Below, one piece after another: positions 1 through 11,500 of a stretch of 64,000 nt of DNA (within the stretch, counting starts at the first letter, position 1; the number at the start of each line of letters is the position of its first letter). The notes beneath the pieces are model-generated. The model worked only from the letters and a program-made list of their open reading frames with translations. It searched no databases and had not been told where the DNA came from. The DNA is from Ligula intestinalis (Eukaryota > Platyhelminthes > Cestoda > Diphyllobothriidea > Diphyllobothriidae), in assembly GCA_036362985.1 (NCBI GenBank), contig JAYGXS010000008.1:13628036-13692035 (forward strand), read 5' to 3'. Position numbers and translations under genes: made by a program.

Positions 1-900
1 CAGGTTTTGTTGTAGGATCTGCTCCCTATAATATTCGCTTATCACTTGTTGACCCTATGGAGGTCAGAGAGCCCTCTAAAGGACATTGCTTCCCAAATCA
101 TGGCTGTAGGACTAGACCTTGGAGCTTCAATATTCTTGACCATGTTACGACTTGTAGCCCAAATAACGTCCTTTTTGTGTTTGGTGGATAGAACAGTTCA
201 TACGGAGATTCATCGGTGAGGACAACTTGTTTTCAGTTGTCTACAGTTCACCTCATGACCACCTTACAGAAGGTCATTCTTTCTTTGATTTATTTTACCA
301 TTAGTCTAGGGATTTTTCTTTCGTGATAGGCGGTAACCCGAAACTTTCAGGCAAAAACGAGCGCACACTGGACTTAGTACCCTTCGCGCCCCTTTTACTT
401 TACAAATAAATCAGCAACCAATGAGGTTGAGGAATAAACAAAAATTATCACTGAACATTTACTTTCGACAAATTATCTAACTTTTAAAAGGTGTAAATAA
501 TTTTGTGACAGCCTATATTCTGACACAGTCTGAACAGACGCATTCTCCTCCCAGTCTGCACAGCTGATGACTGCATAAAATTGGGGAAGGCGAGCGGTTC
601 GCTTCTTCAAGAATACGCGGAAGAGGCGAAGTTGTAGCCGACGCCCGAGACGACGTCCGTGTTCAAGGTCAGCTGTCTCAAGGTCATCCGCGCTCGCAGT
701 GAGCGCTTTCACACTCGCTGACTCGTCAGTCGCTTGACGCAGACCTTTCTCCAGGCTGTCGCGGCTATCCCCAAACGTCACTCACCTCAGCCTCGACCGC
801 CGATACAGCGTATGCCGCCAGACACGACGACAACCCCCGTCAAGTAATTTCCCACGCACGAATTGGAGAACAGTTGTTACTGCTCCGCAATCCACTGTCT
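1..900. other. No recognised gene
   Basis: I recognise no gene here. A 102-codon minus-strand frame (473-781) is open but resembles no family I know and is probably chance. Confidence 0.5.
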
Positions 901-904
901 CACT

Positions 905-1075
905 CTCTAAGACATGACTGAACGCAGTCAACGTTAGCTCTGGCCACATTGGGGGAGGGGGGTGGGTTACTGCTGCATGAGACAGGACCTCGGAGTCCTG
1001 TGCACGATAAATCCCTCATTCTGCCGCCTTCTGTCTTTTGCATCCAACCTGATTACGCCTGATGAGTATAGTGCG
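905..1075 (+). repeat. Dispersed repeat R2, copy 1
   Basis: A short segment with a CTCGG...CCTGT.CACGATAAAT core, followed by a CTTCTG.CTTTT block. Related copies lie at 4190-4335 and 31585-31710. I cannot tie it to a known element. Its position just before Jockey-like sequence here may be incidental. Confidence 0.5.
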
Positions 1076-1344
1076 CTAAGTGCAAACACCGCCTAGACGC
1101 TAAAAAATAAGCTAGAAACACCAGAGTATGAGGTCCAGCCAGGGTATTGGAAACGTGCTTATGTGATAGATGCGCTGGACCAACATGCGGGCTAGTTCAG
1201 GAAAAGACGGGTGTTATTCCCATTTCGCTCCCACAAAAAAAATAGCGGACATGGAGGGGGTGTTGATGGCACGCGTAGGCTCAAGCTCACGCCGCACCAT
1301 CCCCTGCAACCGACCTCCCCCCACCTCCTAATCACCAGTCGCTG

Positions 1345-1940
1345 CACCTTCGCCGCTGTACCAAGGTCCTCAAGGCTCTTGTGGGCACATCCTATAGCTG
1401 GGCGAAAGAGGCGCTGGCGACCATATTCTAAGCGCTCGCCAAGCCGCATCTTACCTATGCGGCACCAATCTAGTCTTCCACAATCCGTTCTTCCAGCCTC
1501 CGCCACCTTCAGTCAGCACAGAACGCTGCCCTCCGCATGAGCACGGGTTGTTATAAAATGTCACCTATCAATCACCTTCATGCGGAGGCTTCTATCCTGC
1601 CGGTTGCCCCTCAGAAGACACACCTAGGCCAGCCGTTCTGGTGGACCTGTTCGCAACCCAGCCATCCTAATCACCATCGTTGTCACGCTCCTGAGCCCAG
1701 CTGCAACGTTCGGCCGTCTATTCGAGCTCTCCACGAGGAAGCTATCGCCTCGTCTCTCTCGGATCTACCCTTTGATGGCTCTCCACCAAGAAGGGCTTCA
1801 AGCGTCTTCACCAGACAGCAGTTGTCGATGAAAAACGAGGTTATCACCCCACGGTCCTTTTGGACGTCCATCCACCTCCGATCGCGGCCTCAGAACAACG
1901 GGAACCGCAGCAGACGCGTCTTCGACCGCGTTCCCACCCG
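1345..1940 (+). mobile_element. Jockey-like LINE remnant, C-terminal end of reverse transcriptase
   Basis: Reading across stops, the plus strand resembles the region after the catalytic palm in Jockey-group LINE ORF2 proteins. It shows a KVLKALVGTSY-like start near 1360, an AQNAALRMSTGCY block near 1520-1550, then MSPINHLHAEASILPV at 1558-1605, which matches the usual TGCHLMSPVDHLH.E signature. Stops interrupt it (for example around 1430), and the catalytic YADD and endonuclease are absent. This is a dead, truncated copy. The exact clade is inferred from these motifs only. Confidence 0.7.
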
Positions 1941-2394
1941 TCCTCAGGGCGGCCAAGGTCTGCTACACCAAACCTCCCTATGGTGGATCCATCTCTTCTC
2001 CTCTCAATCTGCTTTTTTTTATGACAGAGCAGCCCCACCTGACTATGCTGCTCCGACTCCTCCTTCTCCTCCTCCTCGCCGCCGGGATTGAGGCCCAATT
2101 GGCGGGGTTCCGGATCCAACAAGGGCTACTTGCCTGCCTGCCTGCCTCAGAACAACAACTTCCGAGGGTCACTCGCTGTACTCTTGCTAAACTACGCAGT
2201 GGCTACTCACTGGCCCTTCGCCAGTACCAACACCGACTCGACGCACCCATACCCGACTGCGGCGTTTCTCCGCATGACTGCAGTTCCCGGCCAGGCACCC
2301 AACTCACGCCCGCGGACCTTTGGCTCAAGCCGACTGAGGTCGCGGTTTTTCTCCGTCTCCCAAATGCACCCAGTTTGGACCCCTGATCCAACAA

Positions 2395-2620
2395 TGGGCT
2401 ACCAACCAACCAGCCTTCGGTCTTCTTGGTTCTGCCTACACACCGGGTACAGGTTAGGTGAGGGAAGAGAGATAGAGTGCGGTAGATACATCGCAGGCCT
2501 ACTATCACTTAAAACGAATCTAAGCACAATTCGCCGTCCCTGCCGCACTACCGCCCTGTGAGGCACACAGTGGCCCTCGGCGGTCGACCTGTCATATGGG
2601 ACACGATGTGAGCTAAAAAC
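2395..2620 (+). repeat. Dispersed repeat R1, copy 1
   Basis: Contains GAGTGCGGTAGAT followed by a CTACTATCACTTAAAACGAA block and a GC-rich CCGTCCCTGC block. The same order occurs at 7640-7790 and 53385-53560 on the same strand. The family is unknown to me. No open frame is conserved between copies, so it looks non-coding. Confidence 0.6.
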
Positions 2621-2984
2621 AGAAGGGCGTTCCAGTCCTTCTTCGGAGGTACATCGACGTCATGGAGACCAGGATCCTGGGATGGTGTTGCATCCTCAAA
2701 AACAATGTCCAGGCTCATTGGGTAGCAACGGCTTCAACAGAAGCCGGAGTAAAATCGCCACTTTAGCATGATTGAGTCCTCAACCTCGTCAATCGAAGCA
2801 CGCGCAGTTATAATTAAGTATTGGTCTTGGGATTAATAAGGCAATCTTTTAAGCCGCATATTAGGTGGGGCGTTGGCATTAAACAGACTGATGGGCGTTC
2901 GCCGATCGTGTTGCCTAACCTGCTCATCCTTTTATGCCTATGTGGAATGCCAGCAGGCCCTCACATTCATGCTTGGCGAAGTTA
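2621..2984. other. No recognised feature
   Basis: I see no gene or repeat that I can support in this stretch. Confidence 0.4.
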
Positions 2985-3140
2985 TTACAAAGACAGAAGG
3001 GAGACTGAAATGCATATTCCTGATTTCTTCTCCGTCATCGGCCAGTCCTACTCAATCCCAGGTGTTGCGGTGGCACCTGGAACTCGAACCCAGGATTGTT
3101 GGTCACTGAGACCAACACTTTACCATCGTGCCAGATGGCC
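2985..3140 (-). repeat. tRNA-derived SINE-like repeat (minus)
   Basis: The reverse complement has a tRNA-like head (about 3130 down to 3060) with a GGTTCGAGTTCC B-box-like segment and a five-base-pair anticodon-like stem (TTGGT/ACCAA). The body then has GACTGGCCGATGACGG and AAATCAGGAAT, related to the body of the 41.8-kb repeat (GACTGGCTGATGAGG...). Pairing is imperfect, so this is a pseudogene-like SINE and not a tRNA gene. Confidence 0.55.
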
Positions 3141-3889
3141 TGTTACCCGTCTTAAAAACGGTAACAGGATGTGTTGATGGGATATCCGTATTTGACAGCA
3201 CCTGCGGTTGTTGTTGTAGAAGGCGGTGGTGTTGTTATCAGGCAATAAAGCGCAAAATTGATTTGTAGGGCCCCTCTAGAAACCTATTCCTCCCCGCCCA
3301 ACTGCTTAACGCATTTTGTGGTCAAGCATTTAATTATTGGCTAGTGAGCTTAAATTAATACGTAATTGTGGCGGAAGTGATAAAAAATATTAAATTAAAT
3401 AAGAATATGCGTGTTTTAATATGCTAAATAGAATAAAATTCGATCAACGTGAACTTCTGTTGCGCAGGATACGAATGCTAATCGAGGGAAATTCGACCTT
3501 ACGTAGGCAGAATTTAACGAACATGGAAACTCGTCCTCCAATTGGTGGAATTTAACGAAAACATTTAAAGTCAGGCAACCGAAGATTTAAAAGTAGTTTT
3601 TTTATTATAAGTCGACGGGATTTTTGAGGCCTGTAAATTCAATCCTGCCAATAAAGTGTGATTTTCACAATGCGCTGTCAGTAGGATTCAATCTACCACA
3701 CCAAGGAAAGGCCTCGTAGCGAAGAAGTTGATTGGCTTCGAGCCTTGCACTCGCCGTCTTGGGGTCGAATCCCATCAATGTTGCTACAATAAGTTAAAAC
3801 TAGCTATAGTGCATCTGGTAGTCATCGCATGGAGTCTACATTGATTGCGTAGGAAGTTCCACCTGGGCAGTCGGCTTTTTGTATCCGAA
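3141..3889. other. AT-rich stretch, nothing recognised
   Basis: AT-rich DNA without a supported gene or element. Confidence 0.4.
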
Positions 3890-4060
3890 GTAGTGGATTT
3901 GTAGCGGACAGCGAACAATGCTGTCCGACTTCCTCGTTCAGGATCAGCTGTCATAAACGCCATGCAACTTTGCGCAGACAGCTGTTTGCGACTCGCTGAA
4001 CTGCAGACCCTTGACCGACTTTGACGCGAGCACACACGGGTGTCCAGTTAGTCGCGGTTG
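3890..4060 (-). repeat. Dispersed repeat R4, minus copy
   Basis: The reverse complement matches the plus strand of 9440-9605. Shared blocks include GTCAAGGGTCTGCA, CAGCGAGTCGCA.ACAGCTG and AAGTTGCAT. The family is unknown and no conserved reading frame is visible. Confidence 0.6.
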
Positions 4061-4189
4061 CCTAAGGGCCACTTGAACACGCCACCCCCCGCCCCCCGGA
4101 CGACGCAGCATAACCCATTATACACGACACCTCGGGAAATGCAACAAACCCATTGGACACCACCACTCTCTATCTCTCTCTGTCAAGCA

Positions 4190-4335
4190 CGAATAGACGC
4201 ATTCAAGACTAGCTCTGGTTTCGCTAGTGACCATTGCTGCCTGCCTGAGGTAGCAACTCTGGGTTCTCGGCATAATAAATCCTTCCCACTGGCGTCTTCT
4301 GCCTTTTCCAACAGTCCGCGATCCTGTCTGATGAC
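4190..4335 (+). repeat. Dispersed repeat R2, copy 2
   Basis: Shares a CTGGGTTCTCGG...ATAATAAATCC core and the following CTTCTGCCTTTTCC block with 905-1075. Degenerate. Confidence 0.45.
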
Positions 4336-4387
4336 TGTAATGATCCCTGTGGAGTCTCGTAGCTGGGGTGGTTTGAGCGATGGTTCC

Positions 4388-4475
4388 ACTGAGGCCTTTC
4401 CCTTGTTGTTGGCGGGGGTTCGAATCCTACCGAGGTCGCCAAGCTACTTTTTTCACAATTGGGTCAAATGGGCTA
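4388..4475 (+). repeat. tRNA-derived SINE-like repeat, 5'-truncated
   Basis: Contains an intact-looking B-box (GGGTTCGAATCC, about 4417-4428), then CGAGGTCGCC and a T-rich tail followed by CAATTGGGTCAAATGGG. The same tail follows the tRNA-like units at 52632 and 54424, so these form one family. The A-box half is degraded. Confidence 0.6.
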
Positions 4476-4477
4476 GT

Positions 4478-4580
4478 TTAAATCCGAAACGTCAGGAAAA
4501 TAAAATTATTGTTCCAGTGATCGCATCTTCTTCTTCTTCTGAACTGCCTCCTGGAACTCCCATATTCGCTTCTATTTTAA
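4478..4580 (+). repeat. PLE terminal fragment with TTC microsatellite
   Basis: Begins with CCGAAACGTCAGG, the ribozyme-like 3' box seen at other PLE ends. AATAAAATTATTGTTCCAG and a short TTC run (about 4527-4540) follow, then a block resembling those at 21164, 22779 and 56684. No protein-coding part is attached, so this is a solo terminus. Confidence 0.6.
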
Positions 4581-4962
4581 ATCCGCCAAAACCTTCGAGG
4601 AACTTTCAACTTGTCCAGACTGTCCCAAGACGCCTTACATTCAGAAGTCGTTCGGCGGAAAAAACGGCGAAACATGCCCGTGTTTGGAATGTTAGCTATG
4701 GTACCTGCGCTGTCAGCAATGCTGCATCGTGTCATCTCTGTAGGCAGTAGCAGCCATGTCTTCTCCATTGCCCCGACCCCGGTAATCCCTTTGTCAACAC
4801 AAACAAATGTCAGGCTTCGCAGCCGGCCTCACCTACTGTGGCAGTTATGTCATTTTTATCGCCGAGGAGGCGTTGGTGATTCTACTACACAGAACATGCA
4901 CAGCACGCAAAGGTGTGTTGGACACAACAGGGCTTACGCTCCTCTTGTCATCGGTCTTTTAT

Positions 4963-4963
<1 letters not shown>
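4581..4963. other. No recognised feature
   Basis: I see nothing I can support here. Confidence 0.4.

Positions 4964-5010
<47 letters not shown>
4964..5010 (+). repeat. Poly-C run, 47 bases
   Basis: An uninterrupted run of 47 C residues, followed within 40 bases by G-runs (about 5049-5071). Such a run is hard to sequence, so length and flanks may be unreliable. Poly-Pro and poly-Gly frames across it are artefacts. Confidence 0.9.
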
Positions 5011-5013
<3 letters not shown>

Positions 5014-5070
5014 CCCAGGGGGCAACCCCCTTTTCTCTTTGAGAAAACCCCGGGGGGCGGGGGGGGGGGG

Positions 5071-5769
5071 AGGATGGCCCTTGGGGGGAGAGGACACGGC
5101 GCTGAGAAGCAACGGTCACCGTAAGTGAGACCAGCAGTGTAGGGACATCAGCCAGCCAGCGAGAGGAGGAATGACAAGACCCGCCAATGTGCGCGCACAC
5201 CACACGAGAGGAGGGGGGAGCGCGCACAGGTGCATACGTGCATGTCTAGGAGGGGGAGCGTGATTGGTCATGGCCGTGGATGACGCACTAGGCTAATCCG
5301 TAGGTGGTCACGCGGCCACCCAGAGAGAGAGAGGGAGAGGAGTGCCTTGTTTGGCATGTCCAAAGACAGTGCACTGCTCTCACCGCCCGTAGGTGTAGGG
5401 GAAGGCAGCGAAGGATGTGAATGAGGACAGGACAGAGCACAATTCTAAATGGATTACTGACCAAAATCATTGCGATGATTAAGGACTACTATTACTCCAT
5501 CATCACGCAAATCCTGGCCCATAACAAGCCTGCAGATCAAGCAAGGGCACATCAAGTGGACAAAATCCGGCATATGTATCCGGACTTTTTCCAGTAGGAT
5601 TTCATGATGGAATCTGCTTGGATTTGGTACTAGGCCCCTCTAGCACAGGAGGCTGTCATTTTTCTCCCTTCTCCTTCCCTCACGAACCTAACATGACCCA
5701 CCCTCTCACAAGTCACAGGTTCCTCTGTCTTGTCACGTCAACCGGGCTAGTGTGACAATCAACATATCT
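5071..5769. other. No recognised gene
   Basis: GC-rich at first, with a short GA run near 5320-5340. The phrase AAGTGGACAAAATCCGG at about 5555 recurs inverted near 5930, suggesting element remnants. No gene is supported. Confidence 0.4.
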
Positions 5770-5900
5770 CACTGGTTTTACCTTCTTCTGACGATGGTAA
5801 GGGCCATGGGTGAATTCAAGAGCGACGCTAAAATTATGATTGTCCCAACAGACGAAGGACGAACAACCGTAATCATGGGCATTTCCAGCTGTTCGGAGTC
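5770..5900 (+). mobile_element. PLE reverse transcriptase fragment
   Basis: A short frame reads FKSDAKIMIVPTDEGRTTVI at about 5815-5875. This resembles the N-terminal part of Penelope-type reverse transcriptases (typical pattern IVIVPADKGR.TVV). The rest of the enzyme and the GIY-YIG domain are absent. It is a short decayed piece directly upstream of RTE sequence. Confidence 0.55.
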
Positions 5901-5954
5901 CGGCATATGTATGAAGATTGATTCCGGATTTTGTCCACTTTATTACTAGGGTGC

Positions 5955-6880
5955 CAGAAGGGTTCGCTGGTGTTCGAAAAGGCTGTGCTCTGACCCATTC
6001 TACTTTTGGGAAGGCTCTACATGAAGAGGACGGTAGTGAGCTTGCAACCAGACTGATCTCGAATACATTGATAATATCGCCTGCATAACTCCAAACTTTG
6101 GTGATCTACAGTATGTAGTGTCACGGGTGAATGAGATCGCTGCGTCGGTTGGCTTGCCCGCAAATAACGAGAAGATTAAATTATTCTCGAGCTGCATCAC
6201 TGATCACAAGAAGGCATCCCTGGGGGATTACGGGCCATCAACTTTAAGAAGTAGACTGCTTTAAACACCTCGGGGCGAGGCTGCGATCGAATGGACAGAG
6301 CAAGGAACAGGTTATCTCCCCAATCGATGCCTCCACGAAGATTCGTGTGTACCGTTTATCCATCCAGCCAGTCCTCCTCTAGAGGCGTGAATTCTGGGCT
6401 TTGCATATGGAAAATGAAAGGAAGCTGAAGGTATTTTACCAGCATTGTTTGAGGACCATCCTTTGAGTGAAGTGTAGTGACTTCGTCTCAAATGACACAG
6501 TCCGCACTCGCTGCGACAACATCGCAACGATATCCCAGGCCATCCAAGAGAAAAATACTGAGGTGATGTGGACACGGTCTCCGTTGTCCACCTCATGAGC
6601 ACAGTTTTAATGCCCCCGATAGGACACCGTCATCTAATTTGTGACACTGAAGAGGTGGTCAGCTCAAAACCTGGCTCGAGTCAGTCAGTCAGTCAGGACA
6701 TTGACCTGGTTTTTGGACCTCCGGTAAACGGCATCCGGTGCTAGCGAAGAGAATGGATTGAACCGCCTAGGCCTGCTGCCAGGAGTCGTCACTGCGTGGG
6801 GAAGTACCCGCTGGGACAAATTTGGGGCCGGTTAGAACAGTCAGTATCGCAGCCGTAACAGGTACAAGTACCACCACTGG
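5955..6880 (+). mobile_element. RTE-like LINE remnant, distal RT and C-terminal region
   Basis: Fragments in changing frames follow the order of RTE-like ORFs. GVRKGCAL comes near 5965, then FGDLQYVVSRVNEIAASVGL near 6090-6150. FSSCITDHKKA follows near 6185-6215, STKIRVYR.S.QPVLL near 6335-6375, and LRTIL, TVRTRCDNIA.ISQAIQE near 6440-6555. The 3' end GCCGTAAC.GGTACAAGTA (about 6850) matches the ends of other RTE copies here. The catalytic YADD is lost and many stops interrupt it. Confidence 0.7.
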
Positions 6881-7639
6881 TACAACAATCATCATCAGTG
6901 CACTGCACACTCACATTTAGGTAGGGAAAGCTGCAAAGGTTGTGAGTGCGGACGGCACCATGTGTAAAAAAATGAGAGTGGGACGGATCAGAGCAAAACA
7001 TGACCACCAAAATCGTCAATAACACCACCACCACCACTACCCTGCACGCAGCAAGGGGCGTGTCTCAGAAAAGGAGAGCAAAATGCGCACGCGGAGCAAA
7101 AAAAGACGAGGGCGGGAGAGGGGGAGATAACCGAGCGAGGCACGTACTTGCATAAATATTTTGCCAATGATGATATCGTTTGCATCCTTGAATACAGTGC
7201 TGAAAATCACTGTAATTCGATCCTCCAGTGCCTGAACATACCTACAAAGGAGAGGGGAAAAAACAGCGTATTGTAGCGTAATGGCAAAACCCCGGTCTTA
7301 GAATGACACATAAAATCAAGGGGATACGCAGAACCCCCAGTACGTTATTTCGACTTTTTTTTGGGGGGGGGGTGTTCGGTCACTTTCCCACGCAGCAGTA
7401 GCTGCTGCTGCTGCTGCTGCAAGTACCGTTTTGCAGCCCCTTGTGGGATCCGAGTTACCACTCTTTTCCTGTTTTGTGTTCAAATTCTGGTTAAGTGTAG
7501 GCTGTGACCAGGTAGATTACAGCACGATGGTGGTGGCACAAAGCCCCAGATCTGGGATCCCTGTCGCGGCTTCTATGCTTTTGCTGTCATGTTGAAGCCC
7601 TGGCCAGGCGTTGGTCACGGACCAAGGAAAGTTGCAGGG
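6881..7639. other. No recognised gene; short CTG repeat
   Basis: Holds a (CTG)n run at 7402-7420 and a T/G homopolymer patch near 7350-7372. No supported gene. Confidence 0.45.
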
Positions 7640-7790
7640 ATTTTGACGTGTCCGCCCTCGGTCTTCTCGACTCTGTCATCACGTCGGGTAAGGGCGTGTT
7701 AGAGAAGAGACACAGTGCGGTAGATGCAGCGCAAGTCTACTATTCAAGCACCGCGAGTCACCGAAATTGCCGTACTCGCCACAAATACCA
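7640..7790 (+). repeat. Dispersed repeat R1, copy 2
   Basis: Shares CAGTGCGGTAGATGCAGCGC and AAGTCTACTATTCAAG with the R1 copies at 2395 and 53385. The upstream CCTCGGTCTTCT block is shared with the copy at 2395. Confidence 0.55.
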
Positions 7791-8964
7791 TCGAAATCAG
7801 CTGTCAGGAGCCTGCTCACTCTTTCAGCTCTTTTTGACTCGTCGTCTTTCGCCTAGCCTGGTTGCTGCCACCGGATGCGTGGTTTATTTTCAGGCTGCAA
7901 CTGCTTCTGACAGCAGTGACCTTCGGGAAGAAGGCAATGGTCGGTGGAGATGCGTTGCTTTGCTTGTTAGAGCCCGATGACTCATCGCAGTCAATGCGGC
8001 GTGAACCCCTGGTAGCATTTTTTAATAAGGGTCTAGTACGTAAGTCTTATGAGTAAGCCCAGACCGAGGTTTCCTGTAATGCCGGATTTGTGGTAAGAAG
8101 GGGCTGTACAGGTGGGAAAAAGTTTTTGTGACAGACCAAGGACGCTGGGAAAGACAAATTGGTAAAATTTAAGTTGGCCACCCACCTTAGATACCCCTAG
8201 CTCCTGGTCTCGTGGTTACCTTTTTTATTAGTTTTTAGTTTATTATTCAGTTTACCAGTGTAATTTTAGTTAGATATAGTCAAGATTAAAAATATATGCT
8301 TAAATAAGTACTGTGTACTAAAATAGACTAACTACAGTAAGCTAAATTAAACAAAACTAACTTGACTAAAGTTAAAATTAAACTAATCAACTAAAAACTA
8401 AACCAACACCACAGACAGAATTCTGGGGTAGCTAAGAGAGAAAGGGCATTCGAAGAGGAGTAACGACGTAGCCTGCGTCGAGCGACTAGGTCCAATTCAC
8501 GCGATGATATCTATCGACGCACGAAGCCATGCACTCAATCGATCTGCCCGACGTCGGAAACAGCCTGTTCGTCGACCCAGTGGCGATCGCGAAATTGAGA
8601 AAAAAGCGGCGAGTGGAAGTGGCTCACGTTTTGGGTCAGAGCTACGTTGGAAGAAAGAATTTGACTATACATGTCTATACTCATTCCGGCTTAAAATTAA
8701 TTAAAATGAAGGCCAAGCTTTAAACCGCGGACAATAGCCTAAACCTTAGACTAGACGTTACCCTAGCTCTAACCCAGACTTGAAGTGCGCTGACGGTGCT
8801 AAGTGGCTATAATCTTTTCTCGTCAAAAGGGCATTTTGAGATTAATAATTTCGTATGCAGGTAACATCTCACTCACCAGAGCAGATTATGAGGAGAAAGA
8901 CGTTGTGGGTAGAATATACAAAATGGGGACCTGTTTAAATCAAGGTATTAACTGACATGGTTTT
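7791..8964. other. No recognised gene
   Basis: An AT-rich patch (8220-8410) carries imperfect inverted TTTTTAGTTTA/TAAAAACTAAAC segments. Two overlapping open frames near 8504-8723 resemble nothing I know and are probably chance. Confidence 0.4.
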
Positions 8965-9115
8965 GGTAAAGGTAGGAGGGACCTAACCGGTCACCTGCCG
9001 GACTTATTTGCAGTCGTCTATCAGCCATACCTCAACACCGAGTCCGGGGAACCTCAACTTTAAACATGGATCAGTTGGTCCCGTGCTCTACCAGCTAGGC
9101 TATGGGCTTGTAGGG
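8965..9115 (-). repeat. tRNA-derived SINE-like repeat (minus)
   Basis: The reverse complement has an A-box-like TAGCTGGTAGAG near 9085 and a B-box-like GGTTCCCCGGACTC. A body with GGTATGGCTGATAG...AAATAAGTC follows, resembling the 41.8-kb repeat body. Decayed; similarity moderate. Confidence 0.45.
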
Positions 9116-9439
9116 GCTAAACAGTAAGTGTACTCGGAGCACTACAATCATCAGGTCGAATCCGGGTTGTTGGAAAAGGGCAGGAAGCACCAGAATGAAG
9201 GATTGATTGAGCACATGATGCTGGGTTGCTGTGGCCACTATCGAAACTAGGGCTAATGTTGACCGCATCCAATCACGCCCGAGAGTATGAAGGACAGTGG
9301 TTGCAACTGTTTTTATACGACTGTGGAGCAAGTTCACGTGGTTTGCTTCATTATCCGAGGCGATGTCGTGTATAGTGATTCATGTTGCGCCGGTCGGGAG
9401 AGAGAGGATGTGTGTTTGAGTGAACTTTAAGAAGCCGCA

Positions 9440-9605
9440 AGTACCTGAATGGGCGTGTTTGTGTGCACGAGTGAACGCCAGTCAAGGGTCTGCAAGTCAG
9501 CGAGTCGCAGACAGCTGCCTGCGAAGTTGCATAACCTTGAGGCAGTGGGTATTGACCGAAAGGAAGCAGGACAACATTGTTGGCCCTCGTCCGGTCAGGT
9601 TATCG
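9440..9605 (+). repeat. Dispersed repeat R4, plus copy
   Basis: Matches the reverse complement of 3890-4060 along about 100 bases, with small gaps. Family unknown. Confidence 0.6.
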
Positions 9606-10664
9606 GTGAAAGTTGACTACAAGAGGGAATACGGGTGATTCTGTGCTTGGTAAGAGTCTAATTCACCCCCCCCCCTCAAGATGGAGAGCCCGGCCGTAGT
9701 ATTTACGGCTTTACGTGGCCTCCCCCTCGCCTTGCGCTGTGTGAAAACCTAGCCTGTCGCGAGCCTGTCCCCAGGAGTCTGCCTTCACTTTTGTTTTCAT
9801 CTGCGATAGTTCGCTGCGTTGATTCAGCTTGTTGTAGCCTCCGTGCAGCTTGCCCATTTTGCCTCAGTGTCTGCTTCGGCATGCTTCAGCGTTTGCTGCG
9901 GCTTGTTGGAGCACGCGGCTGCCCATCGTCGAAATCGACGGGGGAACTGTCGTGTGGCAAGCGCAGACGAGTCATTCAGTTTTGTCTGCCAATGCGTCCG
10001 AGCCCGCCTGTCCGATCTCCTTGACCCTGTCCTGACCCCGGACGCGGATGAGCGGGGAGGAGAATTTGGTAAATGTTGTGCAAATCTAATTCGCGCGCAA
10101 CTCACCGGCCCCGCGCCCGCCTTGAAGACACGGTGTCGGCGACGACAGTAAAAATGGTGAAGTTGAACACTTGCAGGTCAAAAAAAACGCGTGGCTTATA
10201 CGGCCGAGCAGCTAGCGGTCGATTGCACCAGACCTGCTGGGGCGATGCCTCCTGACCTTTGAACGAAAAGACGTGGGCAAATGGCCACACGGCATGACTT
10301 CGGCGGCTTCTGCGCATGCGTGTGTGCGTACGTGTATGACGGTCTAACCACCTGCCCACCTGGTTAATCGGGCACGACTTGTAACAAGGGCTGTTTCCAG
10401 GAGCAACCAGAGAATAAACAGGCGAAAACAGTGGCTGTGCAAAGCCATCCGTGTAACAACCTAACGTTTGCGATTAGGCCGAGTAGACTGGTTGATAATA
10501 CTTGGCGGCCGGAGATGTACTTATTTGCGTTTTTCAATAGAATAGGCAAGGTGTAGCTGCGGACTTAACAGGTTTGACGCTGTCAATAAATCTAGAAAGT
10601 CAGTTTGGCTTTAGGCAGGGCCGGTGAAGAGCGTTCAGATATGGGTAGTATTAAAAAGTGATTG
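9606..10664. other. No recognised gene
   Basis: GC-rich DNA with several overlapping open frames on both strands at 9790-10360. None resembles a known family, and frames open on both strands suggest base composition and not coding. A C-run lies near 9667-9675. Confidence 0.4.
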
Positions 10665-11500
10665 CTGGAAAAAAACTTTTATCCACCTGACGTTTCGAAA
10701 TCTGTCGCGGATCCTTCATCACAGACATTAATTCATGCACGGGGACTTACAGTATTTATAGGATGCAGTCACTATGCTACTGCACAGTTATGATAAGTAA
10801 CGACTCCCGTAACGAGGATAATGGCCAGCTTGTGCTCTAATTGCTTGGGGACCGGCCTGCGGACCCTGACCGGCTGAATTCTCATCACACGTGGTGGAAC
10901 TAGATGTGATGATTGCACTGTCATCTGGTTCCCTGGGGCTGGTGTCAGACGACGCGTTGGCCTCTTCATTCCACAAGTGGCGACTTGCTTTAGCTAGAAT
11001 GGGCCTCAGAACCGAATATGGGGTGGGCAGGTCGTTGCACTTGTTTATAGACGGGGGACCCGTGAATCATGACTCAAGTAGTTCGCGACTCACATGGGTC
11101 ACCTCTCGTGAGGATGTCGGCATCATCCAATTTTAGTGTGCGGTCGGGTCTCGTCGAATGAGCCGCAACGTGAGAATCGGCATCATTTCTCCGCACTGCT
11201 GCCGCGTATTCGGTAATTCGTGTTTTCAGAAGTCTTCCAGTTTCTTCGACGTAGTTGCTTCGTCTGCAACTGCACTAGATACTATAGAAGACTTCAGATA
11301 TTTCATGTCGTGGCGGTGGGTCTTTTGGTTGCATTACCGGACGCCTTAGGGTTGTTTCCGACCTGTGTAGGACTCGAAACCCAAATGGCCTCCGAGACGT
11401 TTCTGAGGAACGAAATCATTCGCCAAGTTTTGGATCGTCTGGATTTCTGTTGCTCACCTCGGTTGCGCATGCGCATAGTCATTTTCTCTGAACCATAGTC
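10665..11500 (-). mobile_element. Penelope-like element remnant P1 (GIY-YIG half)
   Basis: Read on the minus strand, about 11345-11120 gives a decayed GIY-YIG endonuclease. It shows PVMQPKDPPPR (linker), SNYVEETGRLLKTRITEY (the YVGETGR...R..EH helix), then AAVRRNDADSHVAAHSTRP. After a frameshift, RELLESWFTGPPSINKCNDL follows. The YIG box is damaged (YVEET) and stops and frameshifts make it dead. The reverse transcriptase is missing. The 3' tail (about 10665-10740) carries a ribozyme-like ATGA...GAAACGTCAG segment like other PLE ends in the window. Confidence 0.75.

Noticed and set aside
1211..2561. Overlapping plus frames of 109-184 codons
   Set aside because: The real signal is a decayed Jockey-like protein running through different frames with stops; the open frames are mostly shadows.
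3060..3130. Functional tRNA gene on minus strand
   Set aside because: The acceptor can only be paired by overlapping the T stem, and a SINE body follows.
4611..5227. Poly-Pro and poly-Gly frames at the C47 run
   Set aside because: Forced by the homopolymer on both strands; not genes.
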